A DNA stretch of 64,000 nucleotides from Candidatus Saccharimonadota bacterium (GTDB lineage: Bacteria > Patescibacteriota > Saccharimonadia > Saccharimonadales > Saccharimonadaceae). This document shows positions 51,406 through 59,245 of the stretch, piece after piece. A program made the translations under genes and the position numbers. Where the stretch lies: the NCBI GenBank assembly GCA_017404325.1, contig JAFRCO010000015.1, forward strand, positions 25,805 to 89,804. Direction: 5' to 3'. Numbering within the stretch: position 1 is the first letter of the stretch; each line of letters starts with the position of its first letter. The notes below the pieces were generated by a model. That model saw nothing but the letters and a program-made list of their open reading frames with translations, was not told the DNA's origin and made no database searches.

Positions 51406-51686
51406 CCGCAAGGCGGGTTGCGCTTTTTAATTTGCTCTTATCGCACCTTAACACCCACTCTTTAAGTAAAATTGTCTACAAACTAAATCTGCTTAAAACA
51501 AATATGTAATCAAATTATCCTTCAGTTAGGCTTCAAAGGAAAGAGCTAGAAGCCTAACTATTAAAGCCGTGCTTTCTGGGCCGTATCCCTAAAATTAAAC
51601 TCCGCGGCCCAGAAAATACGGCTTTAGACCGTATATGCAACTTAAAAACCTGTATGCTTTTTGCCAAATAGAGGGGGGTGACTTTC
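51406..51686 (+). ncRNA. Intergenic RNA with two very stable hairpins
   Basis: A terminator-like GCAAGGCGGGTTGC plus Ts follows the endolysin gene. Then a perfect 11-bp hairpin AGTTAGGCTTC / GAAGCCTAACT (51524-51534 / 51549-51559) and an 18-bp stem: AAAGCCGT-gc-TTTCTGGGCC (51563-51582) with GGCCCAGAAA-at-ACGGCTTT (51606-51625). No coding frame. Candidate leader of the 138-residue gene or a separate RNA. Confidence 0.58.
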
Positions 51687-52094
51687 ATGGCAAAAAAGAA
51701 GAAGCGTGCATTAAGACGCAAAAAAAGACAAATTAGACTATCTTATAAGGACAACCATCACATTTTCTTTATGAAAAGGAATTGGAGCCGAACTCCTTAT
51801 AACAAAATCAGACTCTTCCACTATTGCATTATTCCTATTCCGCGCGATACTCTGCATAAATACATTCATATGCATATGAATGATATCCCGTTGCCGGAAC
51901 CTATTGCCGTGGAGGAAGCTTTGAAGCAACTAAGGATGCTTGACTCTGCTGGCGTATTGCATGATAGCGATTCTATCGAGAAAAGACTGTCGGTGCTTGC
52001 TGCTTTATTTGACTGTGCGGCGCAACCGACCGCGAATGCCTTAAGAAAGCAATTGGAATTAGTGTACAGATTTTACAGCGAAAAGCCTCCGTAA
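51687..52094 (+). CDS. Conserved phage/ICE protein of unknown function (135 aa)
   Basis: ATG 51687 chosen (GAGGGGGGTG upstream; GTG 51678 is in the ribosome-binding site). A Lys/Arg-rich start leads to HIFFMKRNWSRTPYNKIRLF, IPIPRDTLHKYIHMHMNDIP and DSIEKRLSVLAALFDCAAQP TANALRKQLE, a pattern shared by uncharacterised small proteins of phages and integrative elements of Gram-positives. The HxxF and RDTLH motifs could suggest nucleic-acid handling. Function unknown. Confidence 0.68.
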   Translation: MAKKKKRALRRKKRQIRLSYKDNHHIFFMKRNWSRTPYNKIRLFHYCIIPIPRDTLHKYIHMHMNDIPLPEPIAVEEALKQLRMLDSAGVLHDSDSIEKRLSVLAALFDCAAQPTANALRKQLELVYRFYSEKPP

Positions 52095-52106
52095 TGGGGG
52101 CTTTTT
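52081..52106 (+). terminator. Terminator overlapping the stop of the 135-aa gene
   Basis: AAGCCTCC / GGGGGCTT stem with T-run. Confidence 0.82.
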
Positions 52107-52123
52107 CTTATTGAGAAATTATG

Positions 52124-52165
52124 TGTTATAATGTAATTAATGGCGGTGCGTTGGTATAAACGCAT
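52124..52165 (+). promoter_or_regulatory. Phage late promoter and leader, copy 4
   Basis: TGTTATAAT (-10 at 52127-52132), 7 bases, ATGGCGGTGCG (from 52140), hairpin GCGTT-GGTATA-AACGC ending just before the gene's ATG. Confidence 0.76.
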
Positions 52166-53062
52166 ATGGCACAATCTCTTGAGGAATATGTCTCACAAGC
52201 GACCAAGGCGTATCAACCGGCACAAACGGCAATTCAGTCGCAGCTTGACGCGCTAAATGGGAAGCTTGAAACCACTAATCAAGCTATAAATAAAAATTAC
52301 GCGCAGCAACAAGCCGGGCTTAATCGGCAACGCAATATGGCGGCAGAAACCGCCTCAATGCAAGCGGCCGGCTCAGGTGGTTCTTTTGGCGGTGCTGCAA
52401 ATATAGCAAATAGAAAGTATTATGATCAGTCCTTCGTCCCAGCGCAAACGCAATTGCAGACGAATCAAGCTAATGAGCTGGCGCAAGCAAGACAGAATAG
52501 CGAAAACGAAAGAGTAAATCTGAATTCGCAATTGGCGCAATTGCAAGCGCAAGCTAACCAACAAGCTTTGCAGCAATACTGGGCAGAAATTGAAGCTGAA
52601 AAGAATAGGCAAGCGCAACTTGCCGCGGCCGCAGCAAGCAACCCGTATCAGTACTTAGATGATGGGTATGGCAATAGCGGTTCTTATGGCACCTATCATT
52701 TGGAATCTAATGCTAACAAATACGGCGGATATAACTGGGTAGATGCTAACGGCAACCCACATACTGCCGGAACAGTTGCAGCGGCAGTTGGGGGCGACTT
52801 TACTAATGCCTTAGCTAATGTTTTAGCCAAAGCTAGCTCTAGAGATTCTTATTCGGCGAATGTCTTAAATGAAATTAATAATGGTTATAGATTTGCTAAG
52901 AATAATACGGGGCAAAAGACGGGGAATGCATGGTATGACACGCTAGGCATTATAAAGACTTATGATCCGTATGCCACGGCTGCTAGGTCTTCTTCTGTAG
53001 CAAAGACTAACCCGTCTTCAGTGACTAGGGGCTATTTACAAACTAACGGGAGGAATAAATAA
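52166..53062 (+). CDS. Ala/Gln-rich internal virion (ejection) protein (298 aa)
   Basis: Long amphipathic helices rich in Ala and Gln (for example ETTNQAINKNYAQQQAGLNR and LNSQLAQLQAQANQQALQQY), a Gly patch (AAGSGGSFGGAAN) and a Tyr/Gly-rich segment near 165-190. This is the composition of small ejection proteins of podoviruses that line the DNA channel. It precedes the 1453-residue gene with a one-base overlap, matching the usual small-large pairing. By analogy, not a firm family hit. Confidence 0.62.
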   Translation: MAQSLEEYVSQATKAYQPAQTAIQSQLDALNGKLETTNQAINKNYAQQQAGLNRQRNMAAETASMQAAGSGGSFGGAANIANRKYYDQSFVPAQTQLQTNQANELAQARQNSENERVNLNSQLAQLQAQANQQALQQYWAEIEAEKNRQAQLAAAAASNPYQYLDDGYGNSGSYGTYHLESNANKYGGYNWVDANGNPHTAGTVAAAVGGDFTNALANVLAKASSRDSYSANVLNEINNGYRFAKNNTGQKTGNAWYDTLGIIKTYDPYATAARSSSVAKTNPSSVTRGYLQTNGRNK

Positions 53063-56000
53063 TGGCCACGCAAAGACTGGGCAACATAACAATTAGCTAT
53101 GATAGCGATTTCTGGGCGCCTACGCCAGATCAAACACAACTTTATAACGCGCTTGGACGAACAGCTGGCGCTAACCAAGCAAATGCAGATAATCGCAATT
53201 TCTTCCAGAAGCGTTGGGACTCAATTGAAAACGCGCTTGGATCAACCGGCGCGGCCGCTGCATCATTTGTTAAAAGCGGTATTGGCAATTGGGGCGGCGA
53301 AGAAAGCGATTCAACTGCTAGATTATTAGACGACAACAAGGCCAAAATGAATGAAGTCGTTAAAAGATACGGCTATAATTCGCTAGAAGATTATTATAAT
53401 GCTTTAGATGATGCAGAAGTAAATGATAAAGAAAAATATAATACTTTATTAAATACAGTCCAAGAAGATTTAAAGACGCAAAGCGCGGCGAACATGGACG
53501 CGATGAAGCAAAAACAAGAAGCATACAAAGATTATGTTGACAACAATTATGTTTCAAATAAATTAAAGCAAGATCGCGGCAAGTTTGCCGGCTCGGCTAT
53601 TAATACGCTATCGACTGCGGTTGATATTGCCGGCTTAGGCGCTAACCCACTATCAAATGCAATTCAAGGCGGCGTTGAGGGCATCGCAGATGAACTCGAA
53701 CAAAACGGCCTTGAAAACTTTGACTGGGATCGTGCTAGACAAAACGCAATTATTGGCGCAGCTACTGGCGCAGTCACTGGTGCATTTAACAAAGGCGTTA
53801 ATAAGCTTGCTAAAAGCGCGCCTATTAATGGCGGCAAAGGTCTAATTGGCACAATTAGCAATATAGATAGAAAGCTATTAAATTATACGCCGGTTAAGTC
53901 TAACGGCCTCTTAGGGCAAATTACTAATAATGCATTTCAAGGCGCTTTGCGCGGTGGTTTGTCTGGTGGCGTTGGTGGTGCAACCGGTGCGGGCTTATCA
54001 GCCTATATGAATGGCGGAGATGTTATGGGTAGCGCCTTCCAAGGCCTCAAGCAAGGTATAGAACAAGGCGTTAAAACCGGCGGCATTATGGGCGGCGCAA
54101 ATACTGTGCTTGGTAAAATGCCAGGCATTAAACAAGTACAAGCCGCAAAAGAGAATTGGGATCAAAGCGGCAAAAGCTTTAATGAGCGCTTAACAAATAC
54201 ACTTAACTCTGGCGATAGCGCCGTGGGCAATTGGATCAACGGCAAAACAAGCAGACTAATTAACTCGGTTGGGAATGTTGGAAATTCTGTCCGCGATAAT
54301 AATGTGGCTAAAGTCACTACAAGGCAATTGACTAATACAATAGAAGAAGACGGGGCTGCCTTTGCTCCTAAAGAAACAGTTAAAAGATACTTAGAGCAGA
54401 ATAAAAAGTTTATTTTAAATAATAAAGACTATTATTATGACGAAACACAGCCTGAATTATATGACGCGATGGTAAAGGCCTATGACGACCAATTGGCAAC
54501 GCTTAAAAATATGAAAGATAACTATGTATATATTGAAGACAACCCTATGTCTGAGAATGAGATTCATATTTTGCCACAAAGCGAAATATCTGGCGATGAT
54601 GCTTTTTCGGAAGTAAAGGTACTAGGGGTTAAAAACCCGACTTCTAAAGACAAATATGTAGCAGTTAATACGCTAGGTAAGCGCACAGAATATACGCCAG
54701 AAGAATTTGCAAGGCTACTCCAAGAATATGACAATACAACCTCGCCGAAAGAATTATCGGGCAATTCTTCTAGTGAAGTTTCTGAAGTATTAGGCCGCGC
54801 TGGCGATGAGTTATTAAATATCTATGAGACTATGCACGGCGGCGAAGCGGTAGACCCATATAACCGCGCTTCATGGGAGCAATTTGATAATTGGTTAGCC
54901 GAGCAAAGAACTAATGTTAGAAATGCCGCGACTCCAACTACTGCTAAAGGCTGGCTAAAGAAAGCTGGCGAGCGAATTGTCGAAGATGCGAATGATCGTG
55001 GCGTTGGTCTAGGTATTAAAGATGTAAATGACCAATATTCAGACGATATCCGCAAAATGGAAATTAATGGTGACACAAGGCGAACGCAAAATGCAGAAGA
55101 TTTTTCAGACATAATAAATCGCACGAGCGAAGGCGAATTTTGGAAGGGCGTGGGTGACGATATAGAAAAGGTATATAAATCTGGCAATATCAAAGCTATT
55201 AACGAGTTAGAAAATGCAATGCGCTCCGGCTTTAAAAATGGTGATGAGCTTATTGAGGCAGCGCGCGAATCATATATTGGACAAAATGCGCCAGTCAATA
55301 AGACTTTAACGGCTGACACGCTAGAAAATTGGTCGCAATTAGACGCATGGGATCGTTTAGCGCAACAAAAAGGGTACAATAACTATGATGATGTGATTAA
55401 AAGCTATATGGAAGCAAACCCAGGTGTTGAATTAAACCCACGAGGTGCGGCCGGACAAATCTTAACTTGGCTTGACGAAAACCCGAACACTCCAACAACG
55501 GCTGCTGGATGGGCAAAGAAAGCCGGCCAAAGAGTTATTGAAGATGCAAATAAGCGAGGCGTTGGTCTTAGCTTGCAAGATGTGAGCCAAGAAAACCCGG
55601 GAACTGAAGTTTATAGAACATTGACCGGGCAAACCGAACAACAATTGCCAGAGGTCTTTGAGCCGGAAGCGAGAAACCAAATTGAAAAGCGTAATAAATG
55701 GCAGTCGGTAGGTGATCAAATGATAGATATTGCCGAGCAACAGAAATATAGCGCGCTTTATGACACATTAGACGAAAAGACCGCTCAGAGAGCAATTAAA
55801 ACAAATGCACCGCAAAAATTAGCAAATATGGGCGTAAGACCGGAAGACTATCTTGAATCTGCTAAAACCTCTAATTATGTAAATAAAGTTGTTTCTGATT
55901 TAGCCGAGCAGAGCAAAGTCAAGATTAATATGCCGGACTTAGCGGAACAATTAGAAAAAGTCACGCGAGATTATACCTTTGAGCAGCCAAATAATGAAGC

Positions 56001-57423
56001 TAAATATAGGACGACTATTAGGCAAATTGTAGCGGATGGCAATACGCCAGACGAGTATTCGGCTAAATACCTTATTGAGCAGTCTAGAGAGTTAGGCGAT
56101 AGAGCGGCCGGAGTCCGTGGCAATTCTGAAGATGCTATTAATCTTCGCAATGCTTATACAGACGCAAAGCGTATCCTTAGAAATGCCGCGGCAGATGCTG
56201 TTGCCGAGCAAAATTATACCGGTAAAGAAACTAATGCCAAAATTGCAGAAGGCCTCCGAAAAATGGGCGCCAATGAAAAAATTGTCGAGCATTATACAAA
56301 GCCAAATGCTGACGGTAGCGATCCAACGCTTCGCGACTATATTTATAGGTCGTCTGATTTCGAGCAAGCACGCGAAATGGGAACACAAATGAACGCGCAC
56401 AAATACGAAAAGTCCGCTTCTTCGCAACCGACAAACTGGATCACAAGAATGTATCGAGCTTCGGGCTTAGACCAACCTATTGAATTATTGCTTAAAAACA
56501 CAGTCGCGCCAATAGCGGCGGGTGCTACTAAGCTAGCCGGCAAGACTATAAAAGGTGTAGGGAATGTCGCGGCTAATATTGCGGGCGATTCAACTCCAAC
56601 CGCAACTCCAACGACAACCAATACTGACGCGGGCGTAATTGATGCAGTTTATAACCCGGCAACGCAGATTTATAACGCAATTGGACGAACTGAAGGCTCT
56701 ATAAATGCGCAGAATGCAAGAACGGCCGATTACTTAACAGATGCCGCAGAAGGCATGACTGCAGAGAGCGGTTATTATGAGCCATTAGCTGCAACAAATA
56801 CGACTATGCCGACAACCGAAAGCACGGCACTTTATAATTCCATTTATGGCAGCACGCCAACAACGGCGATAGCAAACACATATTCAACACCAACCTTCGC
56901 TTCGCAAGAAGAAGAAAGAGCCGTTTACTTCTTCCCGCCAACGGGCGACTATTGGACTGATATGCTAAGCCGCGCAATGCGTAGAGCTAAAAATGCAGAA
57001 GATTATAAATCGTTAGGATCGCTATACGAAATGTATCAAGATTCGTTATCTAAATTGCAGAAACAAAGCTCTAGCTCAAGCGAGCAAAAACTAACTGCAA
57101 CGCAGCAAAGAGCCAATGCGGCTATGACTTCGTTAGAAAGACTAGCAACTATGACGCCGGACTTAGGTTATAACCTATCTAATATCCCGGTCATTGGCAA
57201 TATTGCAACGCTTGGCGGCAACGATTATGAATCGGAAGCTAGAAGCTTAGCGCAGCAAATCGGCTATATGGTATCCGGGTCTAATATTAAAGACACCGAA
57301 GCCGAAAATATCGGCAAATCATATGTGCCGCAGCCATGGGATAGAGAACAGACAAGACAAAACAAGCTTCGCCGAGCCTATGATATAATTCAACAATATC
57401 AGAACGGCTACGCTGCTAGCTAA
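53062..57423 (+). CDS. Giant internal virion (ejection) protein (1453 aa)
   Basis: The largest phage protein. Helical, with glycine-zipper or membrane-active patches at about 175-330 (AAVDIAGLGANPLS-like and GAATGAVTGAFNKG). A repeated module of about 40 residues occurs twice: PTTAKGWLKKAGERIVEDAN (about 630) and PTTAAGWAKKAGQRVIEDAN (about 815). A second repeat is LYNALGRTAGANQANA (start) and IYNAIGRTEGSINAQNA (about 1200). Size, helix content and place fit the large ejection protein injected with the DNA; no lytic-transglycosylase motif was seen. Confidence 0.6.
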   Translation: MATQRLGNITISYDSDFWAPTPDQTQLYNALGRTAGANQANADNRNFFQKRWDSIENALGSTGAAAASFVKSGIGNWGGEESDSTARLLDDNKAKMNEVVKRYGYNSLEDYYNALDDAEVNDKEKYNTLLNTVQEDLKTQSAANMDAMKQKQEAYKDYVDNNYVSNKLKQDRGKFAGSAINTLSTAVDIAGLGANPLSNAIQGGVEGIADELEQNGLENFDWDRARQNAIIGAATGAVTGAFNKGVNKLAKSAPINGGKGLIGTISNIDRKLLNYTPVKSNGLLGQITNNAFQGALRGGLSGGVGGATGAGLSAYMNGGDVMGSAFQGLKQGIEQGVKTGGIMGGANTVLGKMPGIKQVQAAKENWDQSGKSFNERLTNTLNSGDSAVGNWINGKTSRLINSVGNVGNSVRDNNVAKVTTRQLTNTIEEDGAAFAPKETVKRYLEQNKKFILNNKDYYYDETQPELYDAMVKAYDDQLATLKNMKDNYVYIEDNPMSENEIHILPQSEISGDDAFSEVKVLGVKNPTSKDKYVAVNTLGKRTEYTPEEFARLLQEYDNTTSPKELSGNSSSEVSEVLGRAGDELLNIYETMHGGEAVDPYNRASWEQFDNWLAEQRTNVRNAATPTTAKGWLKKAGERIVEDANDRGVGLGIKDVNDQYSDDIRKMEINGDTRRTQNAEDFSDIINRTSEGEFWKGVGDDIEKVYKSGNIKAINELENAMRSGFKNGDELIEAARESYIGQNAPVNKTLTADTLENWSQLDAWDRLAQQKGYNNYDDVIKSYMEANPGVELNPRGAAGQILTWLDENPNTPTTAAGWAKKAGQRVIEDANKRGVGLSLQDVSQENPGTEVYRTLTGQTEQQLPEVFEPEARNQIEKRNKWQSVGDQMIDIAEQQKYSALYDTLDEKTAQRAIKTNAPQKLANMGVRPEDYLESAKTSNYVNKVVSDLAEQSKVKINMPDLAEQLEKVTRDYTFEQPNNEAKYRTTIRQIVADGNTPDEYSAKYLIEQSRELGDRAAGVRGNSEDAINLRNAYTDAKRILRNAAADAVAEQNYTGKETNAKIAEGLRKMGANEKIVEHYTKPNADGSDPTLRDYIYRSSDFEQAREMGTQMNAHKYEKSASSQPTNWITRMYRASGLDQPIELLLKNTVAPIAAGATKLAGKTIKGVGNVAANIAGDSTPTATPTTTNTDAGVIDAVYNPATQIYNAIGRTEGSINAQNARTADYLTDAAEGMTAESGYYEPLAATNTTMPTTESTALYNSIYGSTPTTAIANTYSTPTFASQEEERAVYFFPPTGDYWTDMLSRAMRRAKNAEDYKSLGSLYEMYQDSLSKLQKQSSSSSEQKLTATQQRANAAMTSLERLATMTPDLGYNLSNIPVIGNIATLGGNDYESEARSLAQQIGYMVSGSNIKDTEAENIGKSYVPQPWDREQTRQNKLRRAYDIIQQYQNGYAAS

Positions 57424-57425
57424 TA

Positions 57426-57458
57426 AAGAAAGCGCATCAAGATTTATTTGGTGCGCTT
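57426..57458. terminator. Bidirectional terminator at the convergent point
   Basis: AAAGCGCA / TGCGCTTT with inner CAA / TTG pairing, between the plus-strand ejection gene and the minus-strand membrane gene. Confidence 0.78.
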
Positions 57459-57857
57459 TTTGTCTGCCAATGCAAATGTAATAATAGTGATTAAAGTCGG
57501 TGCCACCGATATAATTAATGTCGCTAACGGATAATTAGAACTAAAATCTTTAAATACTAAAGTGATAAATATGCCGATTAATAATGGCGCGAATAATAGA
57601 AAGATCACTATTCCAGAGAATAGACCGCCTATAATATTTTGCTGCTTTGCTTTTCGCGCTGCTTTGCCGGCCGGAGTTTTATTATATGCAATTTTCTTAT
57701 TGATTCGCTCTATATATGCTTCTATAAATAGCTTTGCAATGGCGAATAAAATAGCACCTCCAATAAACGCCATTATGCCCCAGAATGCTTCATGCATGCT
57801 GACGCCAAATATCACCGCTACTAACGCAACGAATAATAATATTTCAATTATGTCCAT
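57444..57857 (-). CDS. Four-helix membrane protein, likely lysogenic (137 aa)
   Basis: Four hydrophobic helices (about 3-19, 25-45, 75-97, 105-128) with a basic central loop (KKIAYNKTPAGKAARKAKQQ). It has its own host-like promoter TGCTATAAT (complement of 57890-57898), unlike the late genes around it. Position and separate promoter suggest expression in the lysogen, for example superinfection exclusion; this is inference. Confidence 0.65.
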   Translation of the reverse strand: MDIIEILLFVALVAVIFGVSMHEAFWGIMAFIGGAILFAIAKLFIEAYIERINKKIAYNKTPAGKAARKAKQQNIIGGLFSGIVIFLLFAPLLIGIFITLVFKDFSSNYPLATLIISVAPTLITIITFALADKKRTK

Positions 57858-57889
57858 TAGTTATTCCTATCTTTTTAAGTTATGGCTTT

Positions 57890-57898
57890 ATTATAGCA
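57890..57898 (-). promoter_or_regulatory. Host-like promoter of the membrane gene
   Basis: Minus-strand TGCTATAAT. Confidence 0.7.
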
Positions 57899-57900
57899 TA

Positions 57901-58284
57901 TTAAAAAGCATTCGGTGGTCTGAAGCTAGATACTTTTACTTTTAAAGTTTGCGCTGGCATTGAATAGCCACCCGGTTGTTGTGTGAATTCGTGCAACCTC
58001 ACGCGAATTGTTTCTTGGTCTATTCGCTGCACCCTAATAGATAATAATTGCGTATTTACTGAAATAATAACGATCGCGCCGACATTATAGTTGCCGCCAT
58101 TTAATGATAATAAAAAGGTGTCTATTGAGCCGGGTGAATAAGGAACTTTAAAATCTTGCGTTCTATCGTATGCTTGTCCCGCCGGGAAGGTTTCGGCTGG
58201 GAAATATGCTGTAAAATCGGCTTTATCTACTTCTGCAAGCGGTAAATAATCTGAATTAAAAACAAAATCATTAGGCTTCGTCAT
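57901..58284 (-). CDS. Tail-associated protein (127 aa)
   Basis: Starts MTKPNDFVFNSDYLPLAEVD, a shorter relative of the NTDY proteins upstream (same FxxNxDY start). All-beta. It overlaps the preceding 225-residue gene by 14 bases. Probably a tail appendage; last gene of the minus-strand tail operon. Confidence 0.6.
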   Translation of the reverse strand: MTKPNDFVFNSDYLPLAEVDKADFTAYFPAETFPAGQAYDRTQDFKVPYSPGSIDTFLLSLNGGNYNVGAIVIISVNTQLLSIRVQRIDQETIRVRLHEFTQQPGGYSMPAQTLKVKVSSFRPPNAF

Positions 58285-58948
58285 AATAAACCCTCCAGAT
58301 TATTTTTTCTATAAGACCAAAAGGAAAGTTTGCATCTGCTTTTAATACTGATTCAGTTATTTCTAGACGATAGTCGGTAAAATATGAAATATCTACAACT
58401 GGCTCGATGCCTTTACTAAAATTAGGAAGATTAGGCAGTTCGGCATATTTAATCCAAGCCATGACTTGTGGTATATAGCCTAGATTATGCTTATAAGATT
58501 TGCCACCTTGCGTGAATTCGCCGGTCTTTTTTATTTTGCGATAGTTATAATCGGTATTTAAAATAAATTGATTTGCTTGGTTAGCCGTAATTGGTGTTTG
58601 CGCGCCTATATTATCGGGCGCGAATGCGTAAACTCTATAATATATCTTTTGCGTATCTGAATCTTCACCAGATGCTTCAAGCCTTATTTTTTTTTCTAAT
58701 GCTATGCAGCTAACTCCTAGCGGTGGCGTATAAAGGCCCGGAATCGGACTGCTTTCTGAAAATACTCCGAGCGTATTGCCAGATATAAAGTTCTTATCAG
58801 TCGACCACACGCCAAAAATTAACGGCGTAAAACTTAAACTATGTGGGATATCAATAGAGCCAATGAAATCGCCGGTCTTTATTAAAATAATTTTATCCGT
58901 TTCATAATCTGTATTTAACAGAAAATTTCTTGGATCAATTTTTGCCAT
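58271..58948 (-). CDS. Tail-associated protein with two NTDY modules (225 aa)
   Basis: Two related modules start NFLLNTDYETDKIILIKTG and QFILNTDYNYRKIKKTG, the second at about residue 127. Each is followed by beta strands (SIDIPHSLSFTPLIFGVWS; HNLGYIPQVMAWIKY). The FLLNTDYP-type domain recurs in phage tail/appendage genes. Virion surface role inferred. Confidence 0.65.
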   Translation of the reverse strand: MAKIDPRNFLLNTDYETDKIILIKTGDFIGSIDIPHSLSFTPLIFGVWSTDKNFISGNTLGVFSESSPIPGLYTPPLGVSCIALEKKIRLEASGEDSDTQKIYYRVYAFAPDNIGAQTPITANQANQFILNTDYNYRKIKKTGEFTQGGKSYKHNLGYIPQVMAWIKYAELPNLPNFSKGIEPVVDISYFTDYRLEITESVLKADANFPFGLIEKIIWRVYYDEA

Positions 58949-58949
58949 G

Positions 58950-59237
58950 CTATTCTCCTAGCGCGTCAAATACATTTATATTAGCCTTTGTGACTGCAAT
59001 GACTGGCTGTCCATTTCTATGGAAACCGATTAAAATTCGTGGTACATTAGACGGATCGCTTAAAACAATTCCATAGGTGCCGTTTTTCAACTTGCCTTCT
59101 TGTAAAGCTGTACCGCCATTTTGCGCCACGGTCTTTGTTTGGTTTTCAGATGCAATTTGCCGAAAGTTCTCATCAATTTGTTTTAATGCAGACTTTAGCT
59201 CGGCGGTGCTTGATATTGGTATATAATTTAAGGCCAT
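58950..59237 (-). CDS. Small tail protein (95 aa)
   Basis: N-terminal helix with STAELKSALKQIDENFRQIA, then a small beta part (NGTYGIVLSDPSNVPRILIG). Helix-then-beta layout fits a trimeric tail needle or spike base. AGGAGG in front. Role inferred from place. Confidence 0.58.
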   Translation of the reverse strand: MALNYIPISSTAELKSALKQIDENFRQIASENQTKTVAQNGGTALQEGKLKNGTYGIVLSDPSNVPRILIGFHRNGQPVIAVTKANINVFDALGE

Positions 59238-59245
59238 TTAACCTC

